Shown: one piece after another, positions 44,240 to 54,234 of the stretch
Layout of the letters: each line of letters begins with the position of its first letter
Numbering within the stretch: position 1 is the first letter of the stretch
Assembly (NCBI RefSeq): GCF_000421145.1
Contig: NZ_ATWH01000002.1
Location: 248,001-312,000, forward strand
Direction: 5' to 3'
Origin: Glaciibacter superstes DSM 21135
GTDB lineage: Bacteria; Actinomycetota; Actinomycetes; Actinomycetales; Microbacteriaceae
DNA length: 64,000 bases
Program-made: the position numbers and the translations under genes
Notes under the pieces: model-generated
Database searches by the model: none
Told to the model about the DNA's origin: nothing
Seen by the model: the letters and a program-made list of their open reading frames with translations, nothing else

Positions 44240-44902
44240 TCACGCTTCGTCGGCCGGCGACTCCTCGCGCTCCATGTGGCGCGCCTCGCGGTGGTGCAGC
44301 CACTTCTTCACGACGAACACCACGAGGATGAACAGCGCGATCACGCCGACGAAGACATATCCGGCGTAATGCAGCCGCCCGGCCAGTTCCCGGTAGCTGC
44401 CCGCGGCAGCCGAGCCCACGGTCACGTAGGCGAACGCCCAGAGCACACAGGCCGGCACCGTCCAGGCCATGAAGGTGCGGTAACGCATGGTGCTCATGCC
44501 GACCGTGAGCGGGATGAGCGAATGCAGCACGGGGATGAAGCGGGAGAGAAAGACGGCGATACCGCCGCGGCGCCTGAGATAGTTCTCGGCCTTCACCCAA
44601 TGGTGTTCGCCGATCCACCTTCCGAGGCGGCTGCGGCGAATGTACGGACCGAAGTAGCGTCCGAGCGCGAACCCGATGCTCTCGCCGGCGAGAGCCCCTG
44701 CGATGACGGTGAGTACCAGCGCAACATACTCGACAGGATTCGCCACGGCCGTGCTTGCGACGATGACGATGGTGTCGCCGGGAATGATCAGTCCGATGAG
44801 AACGGATGTCTCCAGCATGATTCCGACACCGGCAAGGATCGTGCGCAGCACGGGGTCGACACTCGAGACGGTGTCGAGGATCCAGGTGAGGATATCGTTC
44901 AC
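44240..44902 (-). CDS. DedA family membrane protein
   Basis: A 220-residue polytopic protein with the DedA/VTT signatures: LLETSVLIGLIIPGD-type MLETSVLIGLIIPGDTIVIV, GALAGESIGFALGRYFG, and VFLSRFIPVLHSLIPLTVGM, in which SRFIPxxRxxxP is the best conserved family motif (His replaces Arg here). Recent work links DedA members to flipping of undecaprenyl phosphate or phosphatidylethanolamine; which applies here is unknown. The C-terminus is charged and cytoplasmic. It is a single gene divergent from pabB. Confidence 0.9.
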   Translation of the reverse strand: MNDILTWILDTVSSVDPVLRTILAGVGIMLETSVLIGLIIPGDTIVIVASTAVANPVEYVALVLTVIAGALAGESIGFALGRYFGPYIRRSRLGRWIGEHHWVKAENYLRRRGGIAVFLSRFIPVLHSLIPLTVGMSTMRYRTFMAWTVPACVLWAFAYVTVGSAAAGSYRELAGRLHYAGYVFVGVIALFILVVFVVKKWLHHREARHMEREESPADEA

Positions 44903-44983
44903 CCGTCACAGCCTACGACCCTCCTCTCTCGGCGAAACCTCGAATGCGCCGAGATTCGGGCGCGCAGTGCGTAGGCTGGGACC

Positions 44984-46396
44984 GTGCCAGCCCGGATCCG
45001 TCATATTCCCCTGGCGGAATGGTGGGATCCCGCCCGGGCTTTCGCCAGCCTGTACCGTGACAGCGCGTATTCATTTTGGCTGGATGCCGGTCCTGATGCA
45101 ACAAGCGGATTCAGCTATCTCGGTGCCGCGAGCGAGCGGTCGCGGTTTTTGACGGCATCCGTGCCTCTCGGCACCATTACCGTTTCGGTCCCCGGCGATC
45201 CAGGCCAGCTGGCGCGAACCTCGCCGACAACGGTATTCGACTACCTTGCCGATGACCTAGCGCACGCCGTAGAGAACGGTGCCAACGGTGACGGATTCCG
45301 GCTCGGCTGGGTCGGCTGGCTGGGCTACGAGCTCGGCGCGCAGACTGTCGAGACGCCGGTGCACGACTCCCGCTATCCCGACGCCGCACTGCTGCACATC
45401 GACCGTGCACTCGTCTTCGACCATGCGTCTCGCGTGGTGAGCCTGATAGCACTCGATGAGAACGATGAGCCGTCGAACCACGTGGACGAGTGGGCGAGCG
45501 AGGTTGTCGACGTGCTGCGCGCAGCCAGCGCTCACGCGCGGCTTGGCGCCGCAACCGAGACCCCACACCGAACGGATGCCGTGTGGCGGCACGATGAGAC
45601 GTCGTACGTCGACCTCATCCGTCGCTGTCAGTCGTCCATCCGTGACGGCGATGCGTACCAGCTCTGCCTCACCAACGAGGTACGTATTGACACGCACCCG
45701 CATCCCGTCGACGCCTACCTGGCCGTGCGCGCCGGGAGCCCGAGCCACCACGGCGGTCTGCTGCGCTTCGGCGACACGGCGCTGCTCAGTGCGTCACCTG
45801 AACAGTTCTTGTCTGTCAGCAGCGACGGCGCGGTGCGGACTCGCCCGATCAAGGGCACCAGGCCACGGTCGACGGATGCCGCTGCCGACGCCGCCCTCCG
45901 GGCCGAACTCGAATCGAGTGAGAAGGAACGGGCGGAGAACCTGATGATCGTCGATCTCATGCGCAACGATCTCGGTCGCGTCTCCCAGCTCGGTTCTGTG
46001 GTCGTCTCGAGCCTGCTGGCCGTGGAGAGCTACGCCCACGTGCACCAGCTGGTGAGCACCGTGGAATCGCAGCTTGCCGTCGGGCTGACCGGGATCGATG
46101 CTGTTCGGTCGAGTTTTCCGGCAGGGTCGATGACCGGGGCGCCGAAAATCAGTGCGATGTCCATCCTGAACGGCCTCGAGGATGGCCCGCGGGGAATCTA
46201 CTCCGGTGCATTCGGATACTTCGGTCTCGACGGCGCCGTCGACCTGGCCATGGTCATCCGCAGCATCGTGCTTGACCCTGGTGGGGCATCCGTCGGCACA
46301 GGAGGCGGCATCACGGCGCTCTCCGACCCCCATGAGGAGGTCGAGGAGACCCGGATCAAGGCCGCAGCCCTCCTGGCCGCGCTCGGTGCGGAGTGA
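44984..46396 (+). CDS. pabB: Aminodeoxychorismate synthase component I (PabB-type)
   Basis: Chorismate-binding enzyme of folate synthesis, making 4-amino-4-deoxychorismate with ammonia from a PabA amidotransferase. The 470-residue protein from GTG 44984 carries SSIRDGDAYQLCLTNEVRID, the chorismate core RPIKGTRPRSTD, SEKERAENLMIVDLMRNDLG and PAGSMTGAPKISAMSIL, and IYSGAFGYFGLDGAVDLAMV. The PIKGT Lys and the first helices favour PabB over TrpE, though anthranilate synthase component I cannot be fully excluded. No PabA or PabC gene is adjacent. Confidence 0.85.
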   Translation: MPARIRHIPLAEWWDPARAFASLYRDSAYSFWLDAGPDATSGFSYLGAASERSRFLTASVPLGTITVSVPGDPGQLARTSPTTVFDYLADDLAHAVENGANGDGFRLGWVGWLGYELGAQTVETPVHDSRYPDAALLHIDRALVFDHASRVVSLIALDENDEPSNHVDEWASEVVDVLRAASAHARLGAATETPHRTDAVWRHDETSYVDLIRRCQSSIRDGDAYQLCLTNEVRIDTHPHPVDAYLAVRAGSPSHHGGLLRFGDTALLSASPEQFLSVSSDGAVRTRPIKGTRPRSTDAAADAALRAELESSEKERAENLMIVDLMRNDLGRVSQLGSVVVSSLLAVESYAHVHQLVSTVESQLAVGLTGIDAVRSSFPAGSMTGAPKISAMSILNGLEDGPRGIYSGAFGYFGLDGAVDLAMVIRSIVLDPGGASVGTGGGITALSDPHEEVEETRIKAAALLAALGAE

Positions 46397-46493
46397 GCGG
46401 GTCGCCGGTTTAGTACCCTAGGAGACTGGGCGTCACAACCGACGCCGGCGCGAGCAGGGATCATCTCCCATCACCACCCCGAATGAGAGTCAC

Positions 46494-49088
46494 GTGGCAC
46501 ACGAGCACGACAACGCACACTCCGGCGCAGGGCACCACGCGTCTGAAAACGACGCCGAAGGCTACGACTTCGCTGCGATCCAGGCGAAGTGGCAGCCGGT
46601 CTGGGAGGAGCTCGCGCCGTTCAGCACCGCGAACCCGGACGACACCCGGCCGCGCAAATACATTCTCGACATGTTCCCGTACCCCTCCGGCGACCTGCAC
46701 ATGGGTCACGCCGAGGCGTACGCGCTCGGCGACGTGATCGCTCGTTACTGGCGGCACCAGGGATTCAACGTGCTGCACCCCATCGGCTGGGACTCGTTCG
46801 GTTTGCCGGCGGAGAACGCCGCGATCAAGCGCGGCATCGACCCGCGCGGCTGGACCTACGAAAACATCGCCCAGCAGAAGAAGAGCATGAAGCTCTATGC
46901 GGCGTCATTCGATTGGGAACGCGAGCTGCACACCAGCGACCCAGAGTACTACAAGTGGAACCAGTGGCTGTTCCTGCAGATGTACAAGAAGGGTCTCGCT
47001 TACCGCAAGGACAGCTGGGTCAACTGGGACCCGGTGGACCTGACCGTGCTGGCCAACGAACAGGTGCTCGCCGACGGCACCAGCGAGCGCAGCGGCGCCG
47101 TTGTGGTGAAAAAGAAGCTCACGCAGTGGTACTTCAAGATCACGGATTACGCCGACCGCCTGCTTGACGATCTCAACCAGCTCGAGGGCCGCTGGCCGAC
47201 CAAGGTGCTGAGCATGCAGCGCAACTGGATCGGCCGCTCGATCGGGGCCGACGTCGATTTCGTCATCGAGGGAAAGGACGAACCTGTCTCGGTCTTCACG
47301 ACCCGTCCTGACACGCTGCACGGCGCGACCTTCATGGTGGTCGCACCGGATGCCGACCTCGCGTCCGAACTCGCCGAAGGATCGACCCCGGAGATCCAGG
47401 CTGCCTTCCGCGACTACCTCGTGCAGGTACAGAAGAGCACAGAGATGGAACGCCAGACTACTGACCGTGAGAAGACCGGCGTCTTCCTCGGCCGCTTCGC
47501 GATCAACCCGGTCAACGGTGAGCGCCTGCCGATCTGGGCCGCAGACTATGTGCTGGCTGACTACGGGCACGGAGCGGTCATGGGGGTGCCTGCCCACGAC
47601 CAGCGCGACCTCGACTTCGCCAGGGCGTTCGAACTTCCCGTTCGCGTCGTCGTCGACACCAACGCTCCCGTCACGGGCACCATCCCAGTGATCACCCCCG
47701 AGATTCTCGATGGCAGCGAAGAACTTCCGCCGCTGGATCCGGCCGCCACGGGCGTCGCGCTGGGTGGAGCGGGACGCCTGATCAACTCCGGGAGTCTCAA
47801 CGGGCTGAGCAAGAACAACGCCATCACCCGCATCACCGGAGAACTCGAAGCCGCCGGCACCGGTCGTGCGTCGAAGAACTACCGTCTGCGCGACTGGTTG
47901 ATCTCCCGTCAGCGCTACTGGGGCACGCCGATCCCGATCATCCACGGTGAGGATGGCACAGAGTACCCGGTCGCCGAGGATCAACTGCCGGTGCTGCTTC
48001 CGCCGACGGAGGGCCTCGACCTGAAGCCGAAGGGCACCTCGCCCCTCGGCGGAGCCACCGACTGGGTCAACGTGCCCAATCCGATCGATGGCACGCCGGC
48101 GAAGCGGGATGCCGACACCATGGACACCTTCGTCGACAGCTCCTGGTATTTTCTTCGCTTCCTGAACCCCAACGACGACTCGAAGGCCTTCGACCCGAAG
48201 GAAGCCGAGAAATGGGCTCCCGTCGACCAGTACGTCGGTGGCGTCACGCACGCGATCCTGCACCTGCTCTACGCCCGCTTCATCACCAAAGTGCTGTTCG
48301 ACCTCGGTCTCGTGAGCTTCACCGAACCGTTCAACGCCCTGCTGAACCAGGGGATGGTGCACATGGACGGCGCGGCGATGAGCAAGTCGAAGGGCAACAT
48401 CGTTCAGCTCAGCGACCAACTTGAGGAGCATGGCGTCGACGCTGTTCGCCTCACGATGGCTTTCGCCGGACCGCCGGAAGACGACATCGACTGGGCAGAC
48501 GTGTCCCCGGTGGGCTCTGCCAAGTTCCTGGCCAGGGCGTGGCGCATCGCGCGCGATGTCACCAGCGATCCCGATATCGAATGGAAGACCGGGGATCTGG
48601 CGTTGCGCCGGGTCACCCACCGCTTCCTTGCCGATGCCCCCGGACTCACCGAGGCCTTCAAGTTCAATGTTGTCGTCGCTCGCCTGATGGAACTGGTCAA
48701 CACCACCCGCAAGGTGATCGACACGGGCGCGGGTCCAGCGGATGCCGCGGTGCGCGAGGCCGCGGAGGTCACCGCCATGGCGCTGGACCTGTTCTCGCCG
48801 TACACCGCAGAAGACATGTGGTCTCACCTGGGCTACGAGGCATCCGTTTCGCTCGTGCAGTGGAGGAAAGCCGACCAGACCCTGCTGGTGGAGGAGACCG
48901 TGACAGCGGTCGTGCAGGTCGACGGCAAGGTGCGCGATCGGCTGGAGATCTCACCGAAGATCGCCGGCGACGAACTGGAGAAGGCCGCTCGCCAATCCGC
49001 AGCGATCATCCGCTCGATCGGCGATCGGGAGATCGTCAACGTGATCGTGCGGGCACCACGGCTGGTGAGTTTCGTCACGCGCGCTTGA
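46494..49088 (+). CDS. leuS: Leucyl-tRNA synthetase
   Basis: Charges tRNA-Leu; class I enzyme of 864 residues from GTG 46494. The ATP motif HMGH is in [18 protein letters not shown] (69-72), the editing domain includes [19 protein letters not shown], and the KMSKS loop reads AMSKS in [12 protein letters not shown] (near 629), a variant seen in other Actinobacteria. The C-terminal domain ends [15 protein letters not shown]. The 97-base leader after pabB has no evident T-box. A small stem (TCCGGC/GCCGGA) follows at 49094-49111. Confidence 0.97.
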   Translation: MAHEHDNAHSGAGHHASENDAEGYDFAAIQAKWQPVWEELAPFSTANPDDTRPRKYILDMFPYPSGDLHMGHAEAYALGDVIARYWRHQGFNVLHPIGWDSFGLPAENAAIKRGIDPRGWTYENIAQQKKSMKLYAASFDWERELHTSDPEYYKWNQWLFLQMYKKGLAYRKDSWVNWDPVDLTVLANEQVLADGTSERSGAVVVKKKLTQWYFKITDYADRLLDDLNQLEGRWPTKVLSMQRNWIGRSIGADVDFVIEGKDEPVSVFTTRPDTLHGATFMVVAPDADLASELAEGSTPEIQAAFRDYLVQVQKSTEMERQTTDREKTGVFLGRFAINPVNGERLPIWAADYVLADYGHGAVMGVPAHDQRDLDFARAFELPVRVVVDTNAPVTGTIPVITPEILDGSEELPPLDPAATGVALGGAGRLINSGSLNGLSKNNAITRITGELEAAGTGRASKNYRLRDWLISRQRYWGTPIPIIHGEDGTEYPVAEDQLPVLLPPTEGLDLKPKGTSPLGGATDWVNVPNPIDGTPAKRDADTMDTFVDSSWYFLRFLNPNDDSKAFDPKEAEKWAPVDQYVGGVTHAILHLLYARFITKVLFDLGLVSFTEPFNALLNQGMVHMDGAAMSKSKGNIVQLSDQLEEHGVDAVRLTMAFAGPPEDDIDWADVSPVGSAKFLARAWRIARDVTSDPDIEWKTGDLALRRVTHRFLADAPGLTEAFKFNVVVARLMELVNTTRKVIDTGAGPADAAVREAAEVTAMALDLFSPYTAEDMWSHLGYEASVSLVQWRKADQTLLVEETVTAVVQVDGKVRDRLEISPKIAGDELEKAARQSAAIIRSIGDREIVNVIVRAPRLVSFVTRA

Positions 49089-49257
49089 CCGCTTCCGGCG
49101 CATGAGCCGGAGGCGCCGGCCAGAGTGACGTCCGGCACCCGCGAATTCTGATCTGCCCGCGCAGGCCACCCTGCACAGCACCCTCCACAGCCACCCTCAA
49201 CAGGGCGGCCTGTCGATGGGCTTCCCACAGATCGGTCCGGTAGCGCCAGGGCGTTCG

Positions 49258-49279
49258 CCGGCAGGTTCTAACCTGCCGG
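49258..49279. promoter_or_regulatory. Perfect 22-bp palindrome ending one base before the comEA start
   Basis: CCGGCAGGTT (49258-49267) and AACCTGCCGG (49270-49279) flank a CT centre; the comEA ATG is at 49281. Nothing like a separate ribosome site lies between. As RNA it would fold into a 10-bp stem over the initiation region; as DNA it would be an excellent dimer operator. It is unlike the actinobacterial LexA box. Regulation of the competence genes is inferred. Confidence 0.6.
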
Positions 49280-49280
49280 A

Positions 49281-49985
49281 ATGGAGCCAGAGGCGCCGAA
49301 CGACCCGCTAGCCCGGCTCGCCCAGGGAGCGCGCGTCCCCGAGCGAGCACGGTTGCGGCTCGGCGTCGGCGCTGCCGTCGTGCTGTTGATCGTCGCGCTG
49401 GTGGTCGCCGTCGTGGTGTCCGCGCTCGCTCAGCAAGCCAACCAGCGCGTGCTGGCACCGGGCGAAGGCGTGTCAACCCCCGGCGCCACCGGCAGCTGGT
49501 CTCCCGATGGCGTAGTGGGAGATGCGGAGGCGGACGCGGCAGGGGCAATCATCTTCGTTCACGTGCTCGGTGCCGTGTCGCGCCCTGGACTCTTCGAACT
49601 GCACGAGGGCGCGCGGGTGATGGATGCGGTGGCGGCCGCCGGCGGGTTACTCGACACCGCTGACCCAGGTGGGGTGAATCTGGCGAGGGTCCTCAGCGAT
49701 GGCGAACAGCTCACCGTGCCCGCTATCGGGGAGGTCGCACCGGGCGCCGCGCCGGGCGGTGCGGCGCCAGGGGCCGGTGGAGATGGCAGCGCGACGGTCG
49801 TCAACCTCAACACGGCCACGGTGGGTGACCTGGAGACCCTTCCGCGAATCGGACCGACCCTGGCGCAGCGCATCATCGACTACCGCGACGCCAACGGCCG
49901 CTTCGGCAGCATCGATGACCTTCGCAATGTCAGCGGCATCGGTGACAAGACCTTTGACGGGCTGAAGGACCTGATCACGGTATGA
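49281..49985 (+). CDS. comEA: ComEA-family DNA-binding competence protein
   Basis: A 234-residue bitopic protein: cytoplasmic N-terminus, one transmembrane helix (GAAVVLLIVALVVAVVVSAL), an SLBB-type domain (IIFVHVLGAVSRPGLFEL), a Gly/Ala-rich linker and a C-terminal double helix-hairpin-helix (VNLNTATVGDLETLPRIGPT and FGSIDDLRNVSGIGDKTFDG) that binds double-stranded DNA outside the membrane. It overlaps comEC by 4 bases, the usual pair. Type IV pilin genes for uptake are not in the window, so natural competence is possible but not shown. Confidence 0.93.
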   Translation: MEPEAPNDPLARLAQGARVPERARLRLGVGAAVVLLIVALVVAVVVSALAQQANQRVLAPGEGVSTPGATGSWSPDGVVGDAEADAAGAIIFVHVLGAVSRPGLFELHEGARVMDAVAAAGGLLDTADPGGVNLARVLSDGEQLTVPAIGEVAPGAAPGGAAPGAGGDGSATVVNLNTATVGDLETLPRIGPTLAQRIIDYRDANGRFGSIDDLRNVSGIGDKTFDGLKDLITV

Positions 49986-52435
49986 ACATTGACCTCCGGT
50001 TGTTTCTGCCCGCGGTCGCTGCCTGGATCGGTGCGGCCATCCTCATCGGGCTGCCAGAGGTGGCGATGCCGACGTCCGTCGCACTCTGGGTGTGCGCCAT
50101 CACTGCGGCGGGCTGTGCCTTTGTGATGCGTTCAGGCGGGGTCATGCGTTCGGGCGGGGTGATGCGTTTCCGGCGTGCGATTCCGGTGAGTCGTATCGCC
50201 ACGCAGCTGGCGGTGTGCTGCGCCGGTGTCGCGCTGGTGGCAGCCGTCATTGCCGTCGCTGCTCCCGCGCGGTCGCCTGAGGCCGTTGGTACCGCGGCCG
50301 ATGGTCACTTGCACGTCACGGCGACAGTGACGGTCGATACCGCGACCCAGGTGGGCCGCTCATTCGCAGGATCATCGTCGCGTATCACCTTCCGTGGCAC
50401 GATCACCAGGCTCGACCTTCGTGGAGAGTCGGTCGAGGTGGCTGTTCCTGCGCTGGTGTTCACCGAGGCGATGACGGATGCCGCTGAGCCGGCAATCGGG
50501 GCGAGCGTGCTGATCGACGGCACGATCCAGCAGAATCCACCTGGCGACTCCGCCGCGGTGATGCTGTTCGGCGACGGTGCGCCGAAAGCGGTCGGCCCAC
50601 CTGGCTGGTGGCTCGGCTGGGCATCGGTGCTCAGGGCCTCGTTCGTCGCTGCGTCAGCAGAGCTCCCCGGTGACGGCGGCGACCTGCTGCCTGGACTTGC
50701 CACGGGCGACACGAGCGCCGTGACCGCGGGCCTCGACGCAGACATGAAGGCGAGTGCGCTCAGCCACCTCACTGCGGTCTCCGGCGCGAACTGCGTGATC
50801 GTGATCGCCTCGATCATGCTGCTCGGTGGTCTCGCCGGCCTGCGGCGCGGCGTGAGAATCGCGGTGTCGCTTGTGACGCTGGCCGGATTCGTTGTGCTGG
50901 TCACCCCGGAACCGAGCGTGCTTCGTGCCGCCGTCATGGCGACCATTGTCATGCTGGCGATCGGCCTTGGGCGGCCCGGCCGGGGGATCCCCGCACTGTC
51001 TCTGGCGGTGCTGATCCTCGTCGCGGGCGACCCCTGGCTCTCGCGCAGCTATGGATTCACGCTCTCGGTGCTCGCAACGGCGGGGCTCCTCATCCTCGCT
51101 GCGCCGCTTACCCGCTTGCTTCGCCGATGGCTGCCGCTTGGGCTTGCAGCCGTGATCGCGATTCCGCTGTCGGCGCAGCTGGCCTGCCAGCCGGTTCTGA
51201 TCCTGCTCACACCCTCGATCCCGCTTTATGGGGTGCCGGCAAACCTGCTGGCCGGCCCTGCCGCACCCGTTGCGACCGTGGTCGGACTGGTCGCCTGCCT
51301 CCTGATTCCCTGGCTGCCCGGCGTTGCGGCCGGATGCCTGCAGGTGGCCTGGTTGCCGTCGGCGTGGATCGCGGCGGTCGCACGAGCGTGCGCCGACCTG
51401 CCGGGCAGCCGGTTGCCGTGGTGGGGCGGCGTTGCCGGTGTGCTCGCCATACTGGTTGTGACGGCGCTTGTGATCGCGCTCGCCCTCCGGAATCCGGAGG
51501 CCGGTTCGACGCGATGGTCGATTGCCGCGACGGCGTTGCTCATCACTGCCATCGGGCTGTATTCGGGCGCCGTGGTCGGCGCTGCCATCGGTCGTGCGGC
51601 CTCCTTCCCCGCCGACTGGCAGATCGCCGCCTGCGACATCGGCCAGGGTGATGCCGTGGTGGTCCGTGACGGTGATCTGCACGCCCTCGTCGACGTCGGG
51701 CCGGTCCCGGAGCCGCTCGCGGCGTGTCTTGACACGCTGGGCATCGATCGGATTGACCTTCTTGTGCTTACCCACTACGACCTCGACCATGTTGGTGGCA
51801 TTGATGCGGTGATCGGGCGCGTCGGTGCCGCCATCGTCGGAACACCGGAGAATGCCGAAGACGCACGATTGCACGATCGTCTGGTTGCCGGTGGCGCGAC
51901 GGTGGCAGAGGCGCAGAAGGGAGACACCGGAACGCTCGGCGGCCTGCGCTGGGAAGTGCTCTGGCCGGTACCGGGCACCGGAGGTGCACAGACGGGCAAT
52001 GCACAGACGGGCAACGCAGGGAGCGTGACCGTCGAGTTCGACGGCCGCGGCATCCGTTCACTGTTTCTCGGTGATCTGGGGGAGGAATCACAGGAAGCCA
52101 TGCTGGCGAAATCGCACCCCGGCCCGGTCGACGTCGTGAAGGTTGCTCATCACGGCTCGCGAGATCAGAGCACGAGGCTGTATGAGCGACTGGGAGCGAC
52201 GGTCGGTCTGATCTCGGTCGGAGCGGACAACGGCTACGGCCACCCGACGGATGCCCTGCTGGAACTGCTGGCGTCGGTCGGCACGCTCGCGTTGCGCACC
52301 GACGAACAGGGGATGCTTGTGGTCGCCCCTGCTGCAGAAGACGGGTCGTCAGCAGCGGCGGGCTCGCTCACCATCTGGACGGAGAGGTCGCCTCCCGAAC
52401 CTGAGGCGACACCGGCCGTCAGTGGCCCCGGCTAG
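49982..52435 (+). CDS. comEC: ComEC/Rec2 family DNA translocase-like protein
   Basis: An 817-residue membrane protein. An N-terminal hydrophobic region and beta-rich OB-like part lead into the competence domain with SALSHLTAVSGANCVIVIAS, and the C-terminus is a metallo-beta-lactamase fold with LTHYDLDHVGGID and VAHHGSRDQSTRLYERLG. ComEC forms the channel for single-stranded DNA and the lactamase-like part may degrade the other strand. Two in-frame tandem duplications are visible at 50123-50158 (VMRSGG unit) and 51986-52015 (AQTGN unit). It is coupled to comEA and followed by holA after 27 bases. Confidence 0.92.
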   Translation: MNIDLRLFLPAVAAWIGAAILIGLPEVAMPTSVALWVCAITAAGCAFVMRSGGVMRSGGVMRFRRAIPVSRIATQLAVCCAGVALVAAVIAVAAPARSPEAVGTAADGHLHVTATVTVDTATQVGRSFAGSSSRITFRGTITRLDLRGESVEVAVPALVFTEAMTDAAEPAIGASVLIDGTIQQNPPGDSAAVMLFGDGAPKAVGPPGWWLGWASVLRASFVAASAELPGDGGDLLPGLATGDTSAVTAGLDADMKASALSHLTAVSGANCVIVIASIMLLGGLAGLRRGVRIAVSLVTLAGFVVLVTPEPSVLRAAVMATIVMLAIGLGRPGRGIPALSLAVLILVAGDPWLSRSYGFTLSVLATAGLLILAAPLTRLLRRWLPLGLAAVIAIPLSAQLACQPVLILLTPSIPLYGVPANLLAGPAAPVATVVGLVACLLIPWLPGVAAGCLQVAWLPSAWIAAVARACADLPGSRLPWWGGVAGVLAILVVTALVIALALRNPEAGSTRWSIAATALLITAIGLYSGAVVGAAIGRAASFPADWQIAACDIGQGDAVVVRDGDLHALVDVGPVPEPLAACLDTLGIDRIDLLVLTHYDLDHVGGIDAVIGRVGAAIVGTPENAEDARLHDRLVAGGATVAEAQKGDTGTLGGLRWEVLWPVPGTGGAQTGNAQTGNAGSVTVEFDGRGIRSLFLGDLGEESQEAMLAKSHPGPVDVVKVAHHGSRDQSTRLYERLGATVGLISVGADNGYGHPTDALLELLASVGTLALRTDEQGMLVVAPAAEDGSSAAAGSLTIWTERSPPEPEATPAVSGPG

Positions 52436-52462
52436 GCTGGAGACCAGCGCGAAAGGAGCCGA

Positions 52463-53503
52463 GTGGCCACACGAACTGCCGCACGAACGAGTGCGCCCGC
52501 CCGGTCGAAGTCGGTTGCGATCCCGCAGTTGTCGTGGAGCCAGGTACGCCCTGCACCCGTCGTGCTCGTCTCCGGCACCGAGACGATCCTGGCGGAACGG
52601 GCGATTCGCCAGCTCCGTGACTTCCTGAAGCTCGAAGACCCGAGCCTCGAGGTCAGCGACCTTCTCGCCGACAGCTATGCGCCCGGTGAATTGCTGACCC
52701 TGGCCAGTCCTTCCCTGTTCGGGGAGCCCAGGCTGATCAGGGTCACCGCTGTGGAGAAGTGCAGCGACACCTTCCTGACCGAGGCAATCGACTACCTGCA
52801 GAACCCGGCAGAGGGTGCATACGTGGTTTTGCGCCATGCCGGGGGAGTGCGCGGCAAGAAGCTCCTCGACGCGATTCGCAGCGGCCAGGGCGGTGCAATC
52901 GAGGTCGTCTGTGCCGAGCTGAAGAAAGACACCGACAAATACGATTTCGCGTCGGCGGACTTCAAAGCGGCCGGCAAGAAGATCACCGCAGGAGCCCTGC
53001 GTTCGCTGGTCGGCGCCTTCTCAGACGACCTCGCCGAGCTCTCTGCAGCGTGCCAGCAGCTGATCTCGGACACCAGCGCGGAGATCACCGAATCGACGGT
53101 GGATCGCTATTATGGTGGCCGGGTCGAGACGAACGCATTCAAGGTGGCGGACTCCGCCATTGCGGGTCGCCACGGTGAGGCCTTGATCACGCTGCGGCAT
53201 GCACTGGCTTCCGGAGCAGATCCCGTGCCGATCGTCGCTGCTTTCGCAATGAAGATCCGCACGATGGCCAAACTCTTCGGAGTCAGGGGTGGCTCGGGGC
53301 AGCTGGCCTCACAGTTCGGCATTGCACCCTGGCAGGTGGAGCGCGCGCAGCGTGACCTCCGCGGCTGGAGTGACGAGGGTCTGGCGCGTTGCATCGAGAT
53401 GCTGGCCGAAACGGATGCCGCGGTGAAAGGCGCCAGCCGGGATCCGGTCTTCGCGCTCGAGCGCCTCATCGGCGTCATCGCCCGTCGCGGGATGATTCCC
53501 TAG
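52463..53503 (+). CDS. holA: DNA polymerase III delta subunit
   Basis: Opens the beta sliding clamp in the clamp loader. The 346-residue protein from GTG 52463 has AAAGGAG just upstream. It shows the HolA N-terminal fold (APVVLVSGTETILAERAIRQ, VSDLLADSYAPGELLTLASP), the EKCSDTFL stretch, and the C-terminal helical collar domain with GRHGEALITLRHALASGADP and ALERLIGVIARR. comEA-comEC-holA-rpsT is a widely conserved order, interrupted here only by the TOPRIM gene. Confidence 0.93.
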   Translation: MATRTAARTSAPARSKSVAIPQLSWSQVRPAPVVLVSGTETILAERAIRQLRDFLKLEDPSLEVSDLLADSYAPGELLTLASPSLFGEPRLIRVTAVEKCSDTFLTEAIDYLQNPAEGAYVVLRHAGGVRGKKLLDAIRSGQGGAIEVVCAELKKDTDKYDFASADFKAAGKKITAGALRSLVGAFSDDLAELSAACQQLISDTSAEITESTVDRYYGGRVETNAFKVADSAIAGRHGEALITLRHALASGADPVPIVAAFAMKIRTMAKLFGVRGGSGQLASQFGIAPWQVERAQRDLRGWSDEGLARCIEMLAETDAAVKGASRDPVFALERLIGVIARRGMIP

Positions 53504-53524
53504 TCACGCCAGGATGAGCGAGCC

Positions 53525-54211
53525 GTGACAGAGCGAGTTGTGACAGCGCGTCATGAGGGCATGGAGCGATTTCGTGCCGCGGTGACCGCCTGGGCCGCTG
53601 ACGGTGAGGGCGCCGCGGCCGCCGAAGCGGCCGCTCGCACCCTGCCAGCCGATCTCGGGTTGCGCACCGCCGTGCTCGTCGAAGGCGCCAGCGACCGAGT
53701 CGCCGTCGAAGCTCTCGCTGTCCGTCTTGGCCGTGACCTGGCGGCAGAGGGGGTGTGCGTCGTCCCGATCGGCGGAGCGATGAGCATCGGACGGTTTCTT
53801 GCCCTGTTCAGTCCGGACCGGCTTGACGTCCTGGTGGCGGGTCTCTGTGACGTGGGGGAGGCACGTTACTTCGGGAGCGCGCTGGAGCGAGCCGGTTTTG
53901 GCGCTGACATCACGCAGGAACAAATGGAACGACTCGGTTTCTTCGTCTGTCATGCCGACCTGGAAGACGAATTGATTCGTTCACTCGGCTTCGAAGGGGT
54001 GGAGCGGATCGTTGAGCAGGAAGGCGACCTCGGTCTGTTCCGAACTTTTCAGCGGCAACCGGCGCAGCGCGAACGAGCGACAGAGCAACAGTTACGTCGC
54101 TTCATGGGAACAATCAAGGGCCGAAAGATTCACTATGCCCAGGCGCTAGTGGACGGCGTGGACCTGTCGCGAGTGCCGCGCCCGCTGGAGCGTCTCCTCG
54201 CGCAGCTATGA
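53525..54211 (+). CDS. Stand-alone OLD-type TOPRIM domain protein
   Basis: A 228-residue protein from GTG 53525 with a TOPRIM fold like that of OLD-family nucleases: the acidic strand LRTAVLVEGASDRVAVEALA (catalytic Glu), VCVVPIGGAMSIGRFL, and VLVAGLCDVGEARYFGSALE, then CHADLEDELIRSLG. OLD proteins also carry an N-terminal ABC ATPase; none is present or adjacent, so this is a single-domain form. Nuclease or nucleotidyl-transfer chemistry is possible but unproven. It sits between holA and the convergent rpsT gene. Confidence 0.75.
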   Translation: MTERVVTARHEGMERFRAAVTAWAADGEGAAAAEAAARTLPADLGLRTAVLVEGASDRVAVEALAVRLGRDLAAEGVCVVPIGGAMSIGRFLALFSPDRLDVLVAGLCDVGEARYFGSALERAGFGADITQEQMERLGFFVCHADLEDELIRSLGFEGVERIVEQEGDLGLFRTFQRQPAQRERATEQQLRRFMGTIKGRKIHYAQALVDGVDLSRVPRPLERLLAQL

Positions 54212-54234
54212 GGCATGCGGACGTAGGTGGGAAC

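Noticed and set aside
46397..46493. T-box or other riboswitch before leuS
   Set aside because: The leader is only 97 bases and lacks a specifier loop, T-box sequence or terminator that I can recognise.
46905..48827. 640-codon open frame antisense to leuS
   Set aside because: High G+C leaves long antisense frames free of stops. leuS has all class I motifs; the antisense product has none and is rich in His, Arg and Val as expected of a shadow.
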